64,000 nucleotides of DNA. It comes from Filobasidium wieringae. Lineage: Eukaryota > Basidiomycota > Tremellomycetes > Filobasidiales > Filobasidiaceae. Below the pieces are notes generated by a model that saw only the letters and a list, made by a program, of their open reading frames with translations, had not been told where the DNA came from and did no database searches. The first letter of the stretch is position 1, and every line of letters begins with the position of its first letter. The translations under genes and the position numbers were made by a program. Of the stretch, positions 25,001 through 36,967 are shown one piece after another. The stretch lies in NCBI GenBank assembly GCA_001600055.1, contig BCIV01000009.1, forward strand, positions 558,001 to 622,000. Direction: 5' to 3'.

Positions 25001-25508
25001 AATATGGTCCATTTGCGACCTCGTTCTTTCAAGACGTTTACGACCTTGTCCTAGACGGGTATCCGGGATCAGCAACAACAACACCTAGCAAATGGATCTC
25101 TTTTCCACTCACTACAAACGAAATTGCTGATCCAGACGACCCTCTTCTCCTCCTGTCCCTTTTTGGAGCCGTAGGATGATCAGGCTTGACGTCATGATCA
25201 GAGTCGGACTGGTTGTCCTCTTCTACTCGAGTAAGATAGATGGTAAGACCTTCGATCGAGATAGTCAGGAGTCCTCCTTTCCTCTTGGATTTCTGTAGTC
25301 CGATCCTCTCCAGCTTCAGTCGAGGCGACAACTCTTTACATCCGTTTCTTTTCGAAGACCACTCGATCCCCCTTATACTTCGCGGACTGACAGAGCGAAT
25401 GCGGACCTGAAGGACCAACTCCAGTAAGAAGGGGAAGACGAGGTATCGAAAGATGGTCACAGTGACTAGGACCAGGACCGAGTGCTTCAAGAGTGTTCCC
25501 AAGACCAT
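16095..25508 (-). CDS. FMP27: FMP27/SABRE (BLTP2/Hobbit family) bridge-like lipid transfer protein
   Basis: Fourteen exons in coding order: 25113-25508, 24292-25050, 20679-24235, 20307-20619, 20082-20248, 19317-20023, 18922-19262, 18803-18867, 18288-18758, 17983-18244, 17300-17926, 16733-17239, 16555-16669, 16095-16492. They sum to 2,894 aa, close to yeast Fmp27. An N-terminal membrane anchor (LVLVTVTIFRYLVFPFLLEL) precedes a long beta-rich body. Diagnostic blocks are the GFWDK motif (about residue 1495: GFWDKFRLTLHWRITVDF, DPYHVTGFGAGF), the Cys-rich FERTCRDHNCARGC segment, TVDSFEGFRSDFIHFS, and DLRGLQGFYPCRSLEERKK. Family members form hydrophobic grooves that move lipids at ER-plasma membrane contacts. 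The join around 18244/18288 uses a GTTGGT donor and is the least certain. Confidence 0.92.
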
Positions 25509-26114
25509 CTTGCTGGCTTTCGACTTGACGAGTTGTCCACCTCCACTTTTTTTTGGTTTCTATGACGAATTGGATATTGATCAAAGGCGAGTCCTGTCGT
25601 TGCTCATGGCCCAAACTAAACGTGTGTAGGTTCTGTAGACCATAGGTAGAGTCTATATAAGCTATATAAGGCACAGTCAAGCACAGAGCTACGTCGATGA
25701 AAAGGTGTATCGAGCGATTTAGGAAGGGTAGAGCACGATATCAGATGCTCGAAGAGCGCAAGAGCCGACGTATGTTAGCGTCCGAGATTAGTCACTGACG
25801 TAAATTGCGTAATCTATACGGCCTCCCGGCGGAAGCCAGTATGTAAATACACGTCAAGTATCGTGTCAGCTGCTGGTTACTGGTTACCGAATTTGATAGC
25901 TGATCTCAAAGACCAGAGATCTCTCACATGTTGCATCTCGGATCGCCCGTTTGCCCAATTGCCCAACCGATCTCATTCACCTTGTCAGATAACCAAAGAA
26001 TTCTTTCATATCAGAACGGATCCTTCAACGTACGCAACTCTTCACATGGAAGCAGTGATGGCATGATACTCAGCTTTCACTAATTATCCCACCATCCGAT
26101 ACAGATCTTACAAA
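25509..26114. promoter_or_regulatory. Divergent spacer upstream of FMP27
   Basis: About 606 bp between the FMP27 start (-) and a small basic protein (+). I see no recognised motif and no supported coding frame. Confidence 0.35.
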
Positions 26115-26399
26115 ATGCCTCTTCGACCCATCCCCCTCAAATCGATCCCTACAAACCTCGTTCGCCCTCTTCAGGGTACCCCCCTGACCAACAAACTCTA
26201 CGCTCGAAAGCCAGACCCAGCTCAAGTACTTCTTGCCATGGGATCGGAACTCCCTCCTAACATCAGAGTACAAGCTTGGGCCTCGGACGACAAACAACGA
26301 TGGCGAGGGATGTCGAAAGCGGTCAGGGACGGAGTTTATGATAAGAAGACGAAGAAATGGGCACAAAAGGGTTTGAAGACGATGCTGCGGGATTTCTAG
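26115..26399 (+). CDS. Small basic protein, possibly organellar, unknown function (94 aa)
   Basis: A single open exon of 94 codons with strong basic character. The first 30 residues are rich in Pro, Leu, Arg and Lys and poor in acidic residues, which could be a mitochondrial targeting sequence. The middle reads LTNKLYARKPDPAQVLLAMG and LPPNIRVQAW; the tail is DKKTKKWAQKGLKTMLRDF. Size and composition resemble mitochondrial ribosome-associated proteins, but I cannot match a named subunit. The codon pattern looks coding (C- or G-ending third positions) in contrast with the AT-richer flanks. Confidence is moderate for the gene and low for any function. Confidence 0.55.
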   Translation: MPLRPIPLKSIPTNLVRPLQGTPLTNKLYARKPDPAQVLLAMGSELPPNIRVQAWASDDKQRWRGMSKAVRDGVYDKKTKKWAQKGLKTMLRDF

Positions 26400-27673
26400 G
26401 CTTTGGGACGGCAAAAGGGAAGCTACAGAGATGGAATTTGAGGACGAAACGGATCATTGGAGTAAGAAGAGAGACTGGGCAGGCATTCGAGTCACTTGAC
26501 TTGCACTCGAAGGTCATGGTGATATGTTGTACAACCCGAATAAAGGACACACACAAAAACAGTACCATATCGTTTCTATATTGACGTTATAAAGTCGTCA
26601 TTTTGCTTGCTGGACCAAATGGGAGGAATGCCATCCGAGAATCGACATCTTCTCCCGCTCTGATCATTCGAAAGACGATTTGACACCTGCATTCAGTAAC
26701 CTTTCTGCATTACGCAAAATGCTATGGACAGCAATCTACTGACCGCCGAGCCATCTCTCCTCTCCATGTGACATCTTCTAATGATCCTGAAGCTAACGTG
26801 ATCCCAGGAACGAAGAGTAAGAACGAGATGATAGCCTCCAAAATGATCTAAACGATACAAGGCAGTGATCGTCTTTAGCTTGGATGTGGTCAGGCCGTTT
26901 GATAAAATGCGTACTGATAGGGGTATGCTGGCTTCCGGTTTGCCCATTGCCTTCATTATCGAGAGATCTATTGGAAGCAAAGCGTTAGAACCGGCAACGG
27001 TGGTCGTACGATCTTTGCATCCCGGCTTACGCTCATATGTGGAATAGGCGGCTACAATATGCAATGTACGAATTGAGGCATTGATGACAAAATGAAGCTG
27101 TCATACATGATTAGCTTACCATGGAGAAGCAAACAGCTTGCAATGAAGGCTAGCGTTTTTCCAATCATTCTCAAGATGCTGGAGCTTGATAACTAGCCTC
27201 TAGCCTCAAGAATTACTAGTAAATTGCTGATAAGGAGCTATATAGTTCACCTTCGTACCATCTTGCATGCTCTTACTCTTAGATGATCTACCAACTTGCT
27301 AGGTATACTCATCACCTGCTCAGGCGCGCTTACGACATGCCTTCGCGCTTCCATTCGGCTCCTTTCTACCGGAAAACGGTCTCTGCGTGAGGACGTGGTG
27401 ACGATATCTGCAGGGCTCTCGGTAACTGACGACCTATCCGCTAGTGACCTGACCCATCTCTTCCCTACAAAACATACAATCTTGCGCAGTCAAGTCACAC
27501 GAACGTATTCAGTACAAGATCGAGTGACATCGTACTGGAGCTCTGCAACAAACTTAGTCAATAGTCTTCCTCGCGTTTGATTACTCGGCTACAACTCATC
27601 AATACACTTCAACTCACCCCTCCTCCCTCATCCCGTATTTTCTGGCCGCTATTGAGCGACCGAGCAAGACAAA
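26400..27673. other. 1.3-kb intergenic region
   Basis: It lies between the small basic protein and the DEF1-like gene, both on the plus strand. The longest open frame is a 123-codon minus-strand one at 26693-27064, with no recognisable motif and many rare-looking codons. I see no repeat or RNA gene; the right part presumably holds the next promoter. Confidence 0.4.
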
Positions 27674-30600
27674 ATGGCGGATCCAACTTCCAAATATGCC
27701 TCCCAATTACGGATGCTTACACCACTATTCCCAGATTGGGATGAAGATGCGCTCGCATCGGTATTGGCAGATGCAAGGGGAAACGTAGAAGAGGCAGCCC
27801 TATTGATCACTGATGGTATGTTTGTATGGGATCAAGGTCATATGTCAAAGGGCTCTTCAAGTTGATTCAAAACACTTTGTAGGTCGGGCGACCAAATTCA
27901 CGACCGCTTCGCGGAAGAAGGAGAAGAAGCCAGTTTCAAGCAAGCCAGGCGCTCATACTAACGGCAATGCCGATTCAGGCGGTTTCCCCAACTACGACTC
28001 GAATGGTTTCTCAGGACGAGGAGGTTTCCGAGGCGGTCGAGGTGGCAGCCGAGGAGGACGAGGAGGAAGTGGTAAGCTCGCGCTAGCATATTGCTTGGCA
28101 GCTCGAGGACTAAGGTTGTGGTTCAATAGATTCTTTCCGGGGAGCCGTTCGAGGTGGAAGAGGAGGACTACGAGGTGGCAGAGGAGGTTTCCGGGGAGGG
28201 CGCCCAATCAACGGAGCTGGCGATGCAAATGCAGCCGAATCGAGCACTTCTGCATGGGGATCAACTGCGGGTGAACCTGCCTCAAGCGAAGCTCCTGTAG
28301 CAACTCCAGAGGAACCATCAACTCAGATCACTAATGAGCCCGAAGCTCCTAAGACTGCTACCAATGAAGAATTCGCTGCAGCTGGTGGATGGGGAGATGC
28401 GCCTGTTCCAGCTGAGACAGAAGCTGCTGTCAAATCTGGTGCGGCATGGGGAGAAAAGCCATCGGTCACTGGAGACATTCCTCCTGTACCCAAGAAGGTC
28501 AACACTGTACCCCAAGGTGCGAAACTCAGTTGGGCGCAAATTGCCAAGTAAGTGATCACGTTCACCGGTCACTGGGACAGAGCTGATCGGCGTGCATATC
28601 GCCTATTAGACCTCCCGCTCCCAAGCCTGCTCCCCCTCCTAAAGCACCTGCACCTCCCGCACCTGTCGAGACCAAGCCAGTCGAGCCAGAAGTACAAGCA
28701 CCTGCTGAACCTACGCCTGCTGAAGAATCGGTACCGGAGCCCGTTGAGGAAGTCACCCAAGAGGATATCGATTTGGCTCCACAGCAGCTCGATCAACCCG
28801 AAGTTGTAGTGCAAGAGGAAGAAGTAGAGGAGCCTGTACAGCAACAGCAGGATCCCGAGCCTGTTCAGACTCAGGTCGACCCAATGGAGCCGGAGCCGAC
28901 CGCGGCCGAGCCTATGAAGGACCCATGGAGCAGCGCTCAAGCAGCGCCATCTGCATGGGAGCAGCCTGCGCAGCAGAGCAAGGAACAGGCCGCTCCTGCT
29001 GTACCCGAATCTTCGAAGCCTGCTGCCGAATCGTATACAGGCCCTCCCGGATTCAACGCTGCGGTCAGGGCTACCACGACTCCTTACAGGACCAACTCTC
29101 GAGCTGCTCTTCGATACAAGGCGGACGGACAGGCTGTTATGCTTCCCGGATCTGCTGCTGGATCTAGCTCTTTGGACATGAAGTTCGGCAGCTTAAACTT
29201 CGGTAACCCTGATGCTGACGAGACCGAGTGAGTTTAAACAGAAAGCTATTGACAGTGCATACGATATTGACTAGCTATTTCACGTTCCGTCGTATAGGCA
29301 ATCAGAACCTGCACAGGAGACTGCGCCTCAACAAGTCGAGCCTACTCCTCAGGAGCAAACTCCTGTTGCTCCTTCCATCTCTCAGCCCGCTGCTATTTCC
29401 CAGCAGCAGCAATCTCTCTCTCAGCCTACTCCCCCTACTCAGTCTGCTCAGATCGTACCCCAGGTCACTCAGTCCGCTTCTCAAGCCGCACCTGCTGCCC
29501 AGCAGTCGGTCTATGGTACCACTTTGGGATATTACCCAACCCAACAACAACAACAACAGCAGCAGCAGCAGCAGCAGTACGGCCAATACGGTCAAAGTCA
29601 GGCTCAACAGCCTCTTCCTCAACAATACTACCAGCAAGGTATTCAGCAGTCTCAGCCTCAACAGCAGTCTACCGCCTCTCCTGTAGTAAAGGAATCGCAG
29701 CCTGCCTCTGCTAGCGTTGATCAACAAGGACTCAACCAACAGACTCAAAACTACTATCAACAGGCCCAGCCTGACTACCAGTCTCGTTATCAAGACGCAT
29801 CTGGTCAGGGTTTCCAGCAGAACAACCAGTCTTTGCTTCAGCAGCAGCAACAGCAGTTGCAGCAGCAGCACCAGCAGTCTGCCTACGGGAACTTCCCTCA
29901 ACAGGCTTACGGATACGCTCAGCCCCAAGCCCAGCAATCCCAGCCCCAGCAGTCAACCGATATCTACTCTTCTACTGAGCAACAGCGAGTGAGTTGATGC
30001 CACAGACTTTTGTTTCGATCCGAACTTACCTAAACGTTTGCTTCAGCAACAGTCTATATACGACTCTTACGCTGCGAGTGGCTACCCTCGACAGGGTACT
30101 CAGGAACCTGCCAAGCAGGCCACTCCTCAGCCTCTGTCTGCTCAGGCTTCGGGAATTGCTTCTCCTGCTGCTCAGCCCCAACAGCAAGCTCCTCCTAGCG
30201 GTTACTACGGTGGTGCCGGCATGAGTGGGTATTACGCCCCTTACAACCCATACTTCCAGTGTAAGCGCATCTTCGCGGTATGTCAGAAGAGGGCAGATCA
30301 GTAACAGCATTGCCTTCTAGATGGACAAGCCCCCACTCCTGGCTACCAGTCTTATTACCCTATGGCCCAGGCTGCACGAGGTCCCTACCAGCCATCTCCC
30401 GCTGCACCTTCTGTGCCTTTGATGTCGCAGGGTGCTACTAGCAAGCCTGGATCTGCTGCTACCTCTCAAGGCCAATACGGCCTACCCCAAGGTGGCCAGG
30501 CCTCGACCGAATACGATAACGGTTACATGGGCTCTCGATACAGCGACAGCAAGGCGTACCAGAGCCAACTTCAAAACTACCTCGGAAACCCCACCCCTGC

Positions 30601-30868
30601 CACCTCTATCCCTGGTGTCTCTTCCACTCGCCCTGGACAGACCGCAGCTGAAGAGGATCCCTACAAGACTGGTATGAGCGGTATCGGCCGCGCCAGTTCC
30701 GCCGCTTCCGGCAACCAGCAGACGCTCCCTGGCCAGCAGCAGCAGCAACTCGGAGGCGCTCAGCAGCAATTTCCTAGCTACGGGTACTCTACCGGCTACC
30801 CTCAGCAAAATGACTGGGCTCAGTACGCTCAGTACCGTGGAGGCCAACAGGGAGGATACTGGTCTTAA
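27674..30868 (+). CDS. DEF1: DEF1-like RNA polymerase II degradation factor (CUE domain, RGG and Q-rich)
   Basis: Exons are 27674-27815, 27883-28071, 28130-28547, 28610-29227, 29298-29988, 30047-30260 and 30321-30868, giving 939 aa. A CUE-type helical domain is at the N-terminus (LRMLTPLFPDWDEDALASVL, ARGNVEEAALLITDG). It is followed by a Gly/Arg-rich RGG block, a Pro/Glu/Ala-rich middle with SLDMKFGSLNFG, and a very Gln-rich C-terminal half with YYPTQQQ and PYNPYFQYGQ. Yeast Def1 recruits Elongin-Cul3 to stalled, ubiquitinated Pol II through its CUE domain and is cut at its Q-rich tail. The domain order supports the name; orthology is not proven. A pure CAA/CAG run around 29543-29578 encodes polyglutamine and may vary in length. 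Confidence 0.78.
29543..29578 (+). repeat. CAA/CAG microsatellite encoding polyglutamine
   Basis: About twelve consecutive CAA and CAG codons in the DEF1-like gene, CAA first and CAG after. It is a candidate length-variable site. Antisense Leu-rich frames across it are artefacts of the repeat. Confidence 0.85.
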
Positions 30869-31241
30869 AGCACACAACTATGAAAGGGATATTCTAGTTG
30901 GAGGATGGGTGCAGAAATCGATTGTTTAGCTACTTCTTTTGTCAGTGATGCGTCCTGTTTGGCGCCGCTTGTCCTTGTACATCTACACAGAAACCGAAAT
31001 GTGTGCCCCATCCATTTATCAATCCCATAACGAGGAAGCGACGAAACATGTCAGGCTCGCATTTCATTACAGCCGCGTCGACGCGTTTGGATCGCGTGAG
31101 ACGCGTGCTAATTGACCAAACAGCTGCTATCAAAGTCACTTGTCGCTTGTTGACCTTGTTCTTGTCGGTGATGCTTGCTTACAGATTGGTCGACGATAAT
31201 TACCTTTCTGAGAGACTCTTTCTGGAACCCGAAGCTCTGAA
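30869..31241. promoter_or_regulatory. Spacer between the DEF1-like gene and POL1
   Basis: A 373-bp tandem spacer holding the DEF1-like 3' end and the POL1 promoter. It contains repeated ACGCGT-type elements (GTCGACGCGTTTGG at about 31077 and GAGACGCGTGC at about 31100). ACGCGT is the MluI cell-cycle box bound by MBF in ascomycetes, which would suit a replication gene, but this is position-based inference. Confidence 0.4.
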
Positions 31242-34200
31242 ATGAGCGGCAAACAGGACAAATTCGCAGCCCTTCGAGCTGCCCGAGCAGGGGGATCGAG
31301 GTTGAAGCAATACAAGGTAAACATGATCGCAGTAAAGTTATATGCTTGTTTGCTTACACATTGCGATCAATCTTTGCACCCATGACAGGCCGATGATGCT
31401 GAAATATATGACGAAGTAACGGAAGAGCAATATAAAAGCATCGTGGGGGGCCGGTTGGCACGAGACGATTTTATTGAGGACGACGATGGATCAGGATATG
31501 TCGACAATGGAATGGACGTCTGGGAAAAGACGAGAGATGAGAGCGATGCTGAATCGGATGAAGAGGAACGTGGTAATATCAAGCGTTGTGAGTCAACAGT
31601 CGTAGCAATTGGCTCTAGCGTGTATTGACCCTTTCGGACGATAGTGAGCAAAAAGAAAACGACCAAAACTGCAAAGCCAAGACTTCCTCCTCCATCTAAA
31701 CCGTCTGCATATCGACCACAAGTATCGGCCGACAAGGAAGACGACTTTATGTCTAGTCTGTTATCAGGAGTAGACTCCTCGGTCACCCATATACCTTCCT
31801 CATCACCGACTCGAGGAGGCAACAGGCGGAAACGAAAGCCATCCTTAGACGATGCTTATGACAGTGGCTCAATCACTCAACCATCTTCAGATGGATTTGA
31901 CATGCCAAATAGCCAGCTCTTGTTCCGTGGTGCAAGGAACAACGGACAAGAAGAAGATAATGGGGAAGATATCGGGCTGTGGGAGATGCGGAATACGGAC
32001 AGCGTCAAGAAACCTCGTCTGGTTGTCAAATCGGAAGCTGAAGACACGCCGAAGAACGGTAGAAGAGGCGTCTCTTTTGCCGAGAGTACAGCAGATGATA
32101 GTTTCACTATGGATTTTGGTGACAATACGAATGGGGAGACGAAGGCCATCGATGTGGATGATGATGAGGAGGACTTCCTTGTTCGCTCCGATCGAGCTAT
32201 CGAGGCCAAGGCGAACTCCTCGAAAGCGCGAGACAGGCTGATGGCTGCGATAGGTGTCAAGAAGGACACCGAATCGACGCCAAAGACCTCTGCAATGAAG
32301 AACAGGCGGACTATGGTTAACGGTTCTGCCATCTCTACCAAAGTTGAAGCACAGGCGCAAGCGCGAGCTAAAGCAGAAGAGCTCGCTACAGAGATACAGA
32401 ATCAGGATTTGCCACAGATCGTCAACAAGGGTAAAACTGAGAGACAGAACTGGCTCAAGCTGCAAGAAACGCTCAACACAGGAAAGCTAGAAGATGAGGC
32501 ATCTCTTGGCAATCCCTTCAACGCCACCGCTGCGGCTCAGAAGAAGTACATACCCACCTTGCGAGTCGATGCCTTTGAGCCGCTAGAAGGTGATGTCGAG
32601 TCAGAGATGGATGTGGATAGCGATGGAGAGCATTCGGACAGCTCCATTAAGGCAAGGCAAAATCGAAGGGAAAGCAAGAAGAAAGCTCAGAGCGAGGATA
32701 GCACGGCGGACAGGACTCTGAGGTTCTTCTGGATCGATTATCTAGAGGAGAACGGCTTAGTACATCTACTGGGAAAGACTTACGATAGAAGTACAGAAAA
32801 ATACGTTAGTTGTTGCGTAACGGTCAAGAATATTCAGAGGAACCTCTTCATTCTACCACGCGAACGCCGACTGGACGCTGACGATTACGAGACAGACGCA
32901 GAAGTCTCTGTGATGGACGTCCACCAAGAGTTCGATGCGCTCAGGCGAAAACACGGTGTAGAAGGAGGATTCGGAATGAAGAAAGTGACGCGTAAATACG
33001 CTTTCGAGCAAAGGGAAGTTCCTCAAGGGGAATCTGACTGGTACAAAGTCATCTACGGATTCGACCAGCCTCAATTACCAGGAGATCTAAGCGGCGCGAC
33101 CTTCAGCAAGATATTCGGTAGCAACACCAGCGCATTCGAGATATTGGTATTGAAGCGCAAAATAATGGGTCCTTGCTGGTTGGAAGTAAAAGGATGCGTT
33201 GCGGTAACGCAGAAACCAGCTACCTGGTGCAGGCTTGAAGTCAGGGTTGATAATCCGAAAGACGTAAACCCATTTTCTGAGGCGGATGCTAATGCGCCCA
33301 AAGAGATGCCTCCTATTACTGTGATGAGCATCAATGCCAGAACGATCATCAACCACAATATGAACACTCAAGAGATTTTGGCCGTCACAACCGCAATCTG
33401 GGAAGGGTACAATATCGATGATCCTACTCCTGTCGAGAAACTGCGCCATGTTCCACAAACGATAGTGCGACCTTTAGGGGAAAAGTTTCCACCGAATTTC
33501 GAAGTTCGCGCACCAGGTCAACAGATCAAAACTGTCAGGACAGAGAGGGAACTCCTTAACCTCACGCTCATTCAGATCCAACGGGCGGATCCCGATGTAA
33601 TTGTTGGACATGAGTTCCTGGGAACGGTGCTAGAAATACTGTTGACAAGAATGAAAGAGCTGAAAGCAGATCATTGGTCTCGAATCGGACGAATCAGGAG
33701 AACTCAACTTCGTATCGGAAAACAGGGTTTCACAAACGCCAAATATCTAGCAGGTCGACTGGTTGCGGACTTGTCGAGTGAAGGCGCTAAAAGTACGATC
33801 GATTCGGTCACCTGGTCGTTGACCGAAATGTGTGGCACGCAACTGGGATTTACTCGTGAAGAGATCGATCCAGACGATACCGCAGGCTATTTCGATGGAT
33901 ACGCAGTATCGCCCGACAGGTTGTTGCATTTCATCAGGCACCTCCAGATGGATGCTTTCGCTCAGATGGCCATCACTGCGAAGGTACAGCTTCTGCCGCT
34001 GACCAAACAGCTTACGAACTTGGCTGGAAATTCTTGGAATCGTACTCTTACCGGAGCTCGAGCGCAACGTAACGAGTATATTTTGTTGCACGAATTTCAT
34101 CGATTGAAATACATCTGCCCGGATAAGTCGGAGGGCAAGCCATCGTCACGAGCAGCTAAGAAGATTAATTTGGATGAGGATGGGAAACCTATAGTGGAAG

Positions 34201-36468
34201 CGAAGAAGAACAAGTATCAAGGAGGATTGGTTTTTGAACCCAAACGAGGACTATGGGATACATATGTTATGGTCATGGATTTCAATTCGTTATATCCCAG
34301 CATCATCCAGGAATACAATATCGATTTCACGACGGTCGAGCGCGATGCCGATGCAGGCGAGGATGATATCCCTGAGATACCCTCTTCGGATATCCCTCAA
34401 GGAGTACTGCCCCGCTTGATTGCCACACTAGTCGGGAGGCGAAAACAAGTGAAGAGTTTGATGAAGGACTCTTCGAACTCACCGGTCAAGATGATGCAAT
34501 ATGACATCAAGCAAAAGGCTCTTAAATTAACGGCCAACTCGATGTACGGTTGTCTTGGTTTCGCCGGATCCCGGTTCTATGCTAGACCGTTAGCAGCTCT
34601 TACTACGTTCAAGGGTCGTGAGACCTTGACCCAGACGAAAGAAGTGGCTGAAGGCCTGTCTTTAGATGTGAGTTTACCTACACTTGTAAAGACGGGATTC
34701 CACTGATTCTGTACGATTTGCAGGTTGTGTACGGAGATACCGATTCTGTTTTCGTAAACTCGAATGTCACTACTTATCCTGAGGCTCTCAAGATCGCCAA
34801 CGAATTCAAGAAGCACGTAAACGATCGATACAAGCTGCTCGAAATCGATCTTGACGCCGTGTTCTCGCGAGTACTGCTACTTCAAAAGAAAAAGTATGCA
34901 GCGGTCAAGGTTTCAGAGGATGGAACTTCAAAGACAGAGATCAAAGGATTGGATATGGTGCGAAGAGAATATTGTAGACTTTCGAAAGCGGCGTCTGGGT
35001 GAGTCTTCCGGTAGACGTCGATCGGAGCCCAACTGAGCTAGTTCTGCCTTCAGTCGGGTGCTGGATGAGATCCTTTCCGGCAAAGCTACCGAAGACGCGA
35101 TAACCGAGATTCACGAATACCTTACCAGCGTCGGCAACGACTTGCGCGATGGCAAAATCGATCTCGACGACTTGGTAGTCTTCAAGGTAAGCCACCGATC
35201 CTTAGATCATAGTACACCACACTCAACGTCAATCACGCTATAGCGTCTTGGTAAAAATCCAGAGGACTATCCTGACAAGAAGAACCAGCCTCACGTTCAG
35301 GTCGCTCTCAGAATGAAACAGCGAGGAAGTGTCGCAAGAGCTGGTGAGGTTATCCCTTACATCTTCTGTTTGGGTAGCGATGGGTCCAGTGCAAAGAGCG
35401 CTCAAGCGGACCGCGCGTATCATCCTGATGAGTTCCGACGGAAGGATTCTGGACTCAAGATAGATTTCGAGTTCTATCTATCGCAGCAAGTCCTTCCTCC
35501 CATTGAACGTCTTTGTGATGAGATCGAGGGAACCGACAGGTCCCGATTGGCTGAGTGTTTGGGTAAGTCGTTTGTTCCTCTTGAGACGTTACATCATGAT
35601 TTTTTGGGTTTAACGACTCGACCTGGATACGCATAGGTTTGGATCCCGCTCGTTTCCAGAAAAATACTGCGGTAACGACGCATGACAAGGAGTTTTTCAC
35701 GTTCCAATCTCAATTGACGGACGAGCAGAAGTACAAGGACTGCGATCAACTGTTATTGCGGTGCAGGGCGTGTACATCGGAATTCATTTTACTTCCCTTG
35801 TTGGAGGACTCCACCTCGGTAAGACCTGTCAAAGATGCGGTAATATCGCTAAAGGCTCAGCTGACCCTTCTGACACTTAGGCGGGATTGATCTCAAATGA
35901 AGGGGTGACTTGCGCGTGCGGCCATGTCCTTTCCAGAGCGTCTCTGGCCGTGCAAGTGGAAAACGAGATCCGGTCTCATGTCAGCCGGTACTACAAGAAC
36001 GTGATGACATGTTCTGAGTGTGATGCCTCGACCCGGATGATGAGCGTTTACGGGAGGCGGTGTATCTCGAAGCCAGGCTGTCGGGGCGAGATGAGACCAG
36101 AGGTGAGCAGTGGAAGGACCAAATGGTTCGTCACACGGGACGCTAATTATGATCGTTTGCTAGTATTCGGACCTGCAACTGTATAATCAGTTGATGTATT
36201 ACGCCTACATATTTGATGTCGAGAGGGCGATGGACACAGTCAAAGGGACTTCCCGCGCGGGTGAGCACTTGGAGCACAAGCTATTTTACGATTGAAAGTC
36301 ATATTGATGCATGCTTCTCTTACAGAACAAATCAATGCCCTTGCCCTATACAATCGGGAGGTTTTCTTAGAGGTGAAATCCGTGGCGGATGCATATCTGA
36401 ATAGGAACGGGCGACGATACGTGAACATGGAGTCGCTCTTCGGATTCATGGCGAGGATGACTGTATGA
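31242..36468 (+). CDS. POL1: DNA polymerase alpha catalytic subunit
   Basis: It extends RNA primers at replication origins and on the lagging strand with the primase subunits. Exons are 31242-31316, 31389-31587, 31645-34667, 34724-34998, 35054-35186, 35244-35562, 35637-35818, 35881-36102, 36164-36260 and 36326-36468, giving 1,555 aa. An acidic, disordered N-terminus precedes the family-B core: motif [16 protein letters not shown] (about residue 970), motif [14 protein letters not shown] (about 1052) and motif [10 protein letters not shown] (about 1102). Nearby REGI-like and KKYAAVKV blocks are present. The C-terminal region has Cys clusters ([38 protein letters not shown]) for the two zinc modules that bind the B subunit. 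The exonuclease site is degenerate, as is normal for alpha. The ACGCGT boxes upstream fit S-phase expression. Confidence 0.96.
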
Positions 36469-36967
36469 TTTAGTAGTAGCGCAACTCTTGTGCATTATGT
36501 ATCGTGTTCCTGACATTCTTGGTTGTATTGCTAAACGGATCAAATCGACCAAATCGATTGCATGTAATTCAGGAAGTCTGTCTAGGCTGCGGGACAGGAG
36601 CGATTTCAACACCGAAAATCTCAGTATTTGACTCGCGGAAAGATGTGCAGTGGTAGTAGCAAACTCATCAGCGTAAGGGACTGTAACAGGGCCTATCCAT
36701 GCTTCCAGAGTAAGGCCTGTTGATATATTGTATATCGAGACAGGTGATGGTCCGAACATTTGAGCCCAAATATTACGTCAGACGGGGCCCAACGATATCT
36801 GCTTCCGATGCCTCGACCATGGTCTATGATCTTCTTATCCTGATCTGTACCTTCCACGTCGCAGTTTCCTGGACACAACACCACTCATATACATTGATAT
36901 AGTTCGAACTAGTTGAATACATACTTGGCATCGATATATACTATCACTGCTGCTGCTTCTCATCAAG
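36469..36967. promoter_or_regulatory. Spacer between POL1 and the SARAF-like gene
   Basis: A 499-bp tandem spacer with the POL1 3' end and the next promoter. I find no supported gene. Confidence 0.35.

Noticed and set aside
26693..27064. 123-codon minus-strand frame
   Set aside because: No motif, no neighbouring exon and no promoter-like context; most likely chance.
29302..29937. 211-codon Leu-rich minus-strand frame
   Set aside because: This is the antisense of the CAG/CAA-rich DEF1-like exon; the Leu runs come from the repeat.
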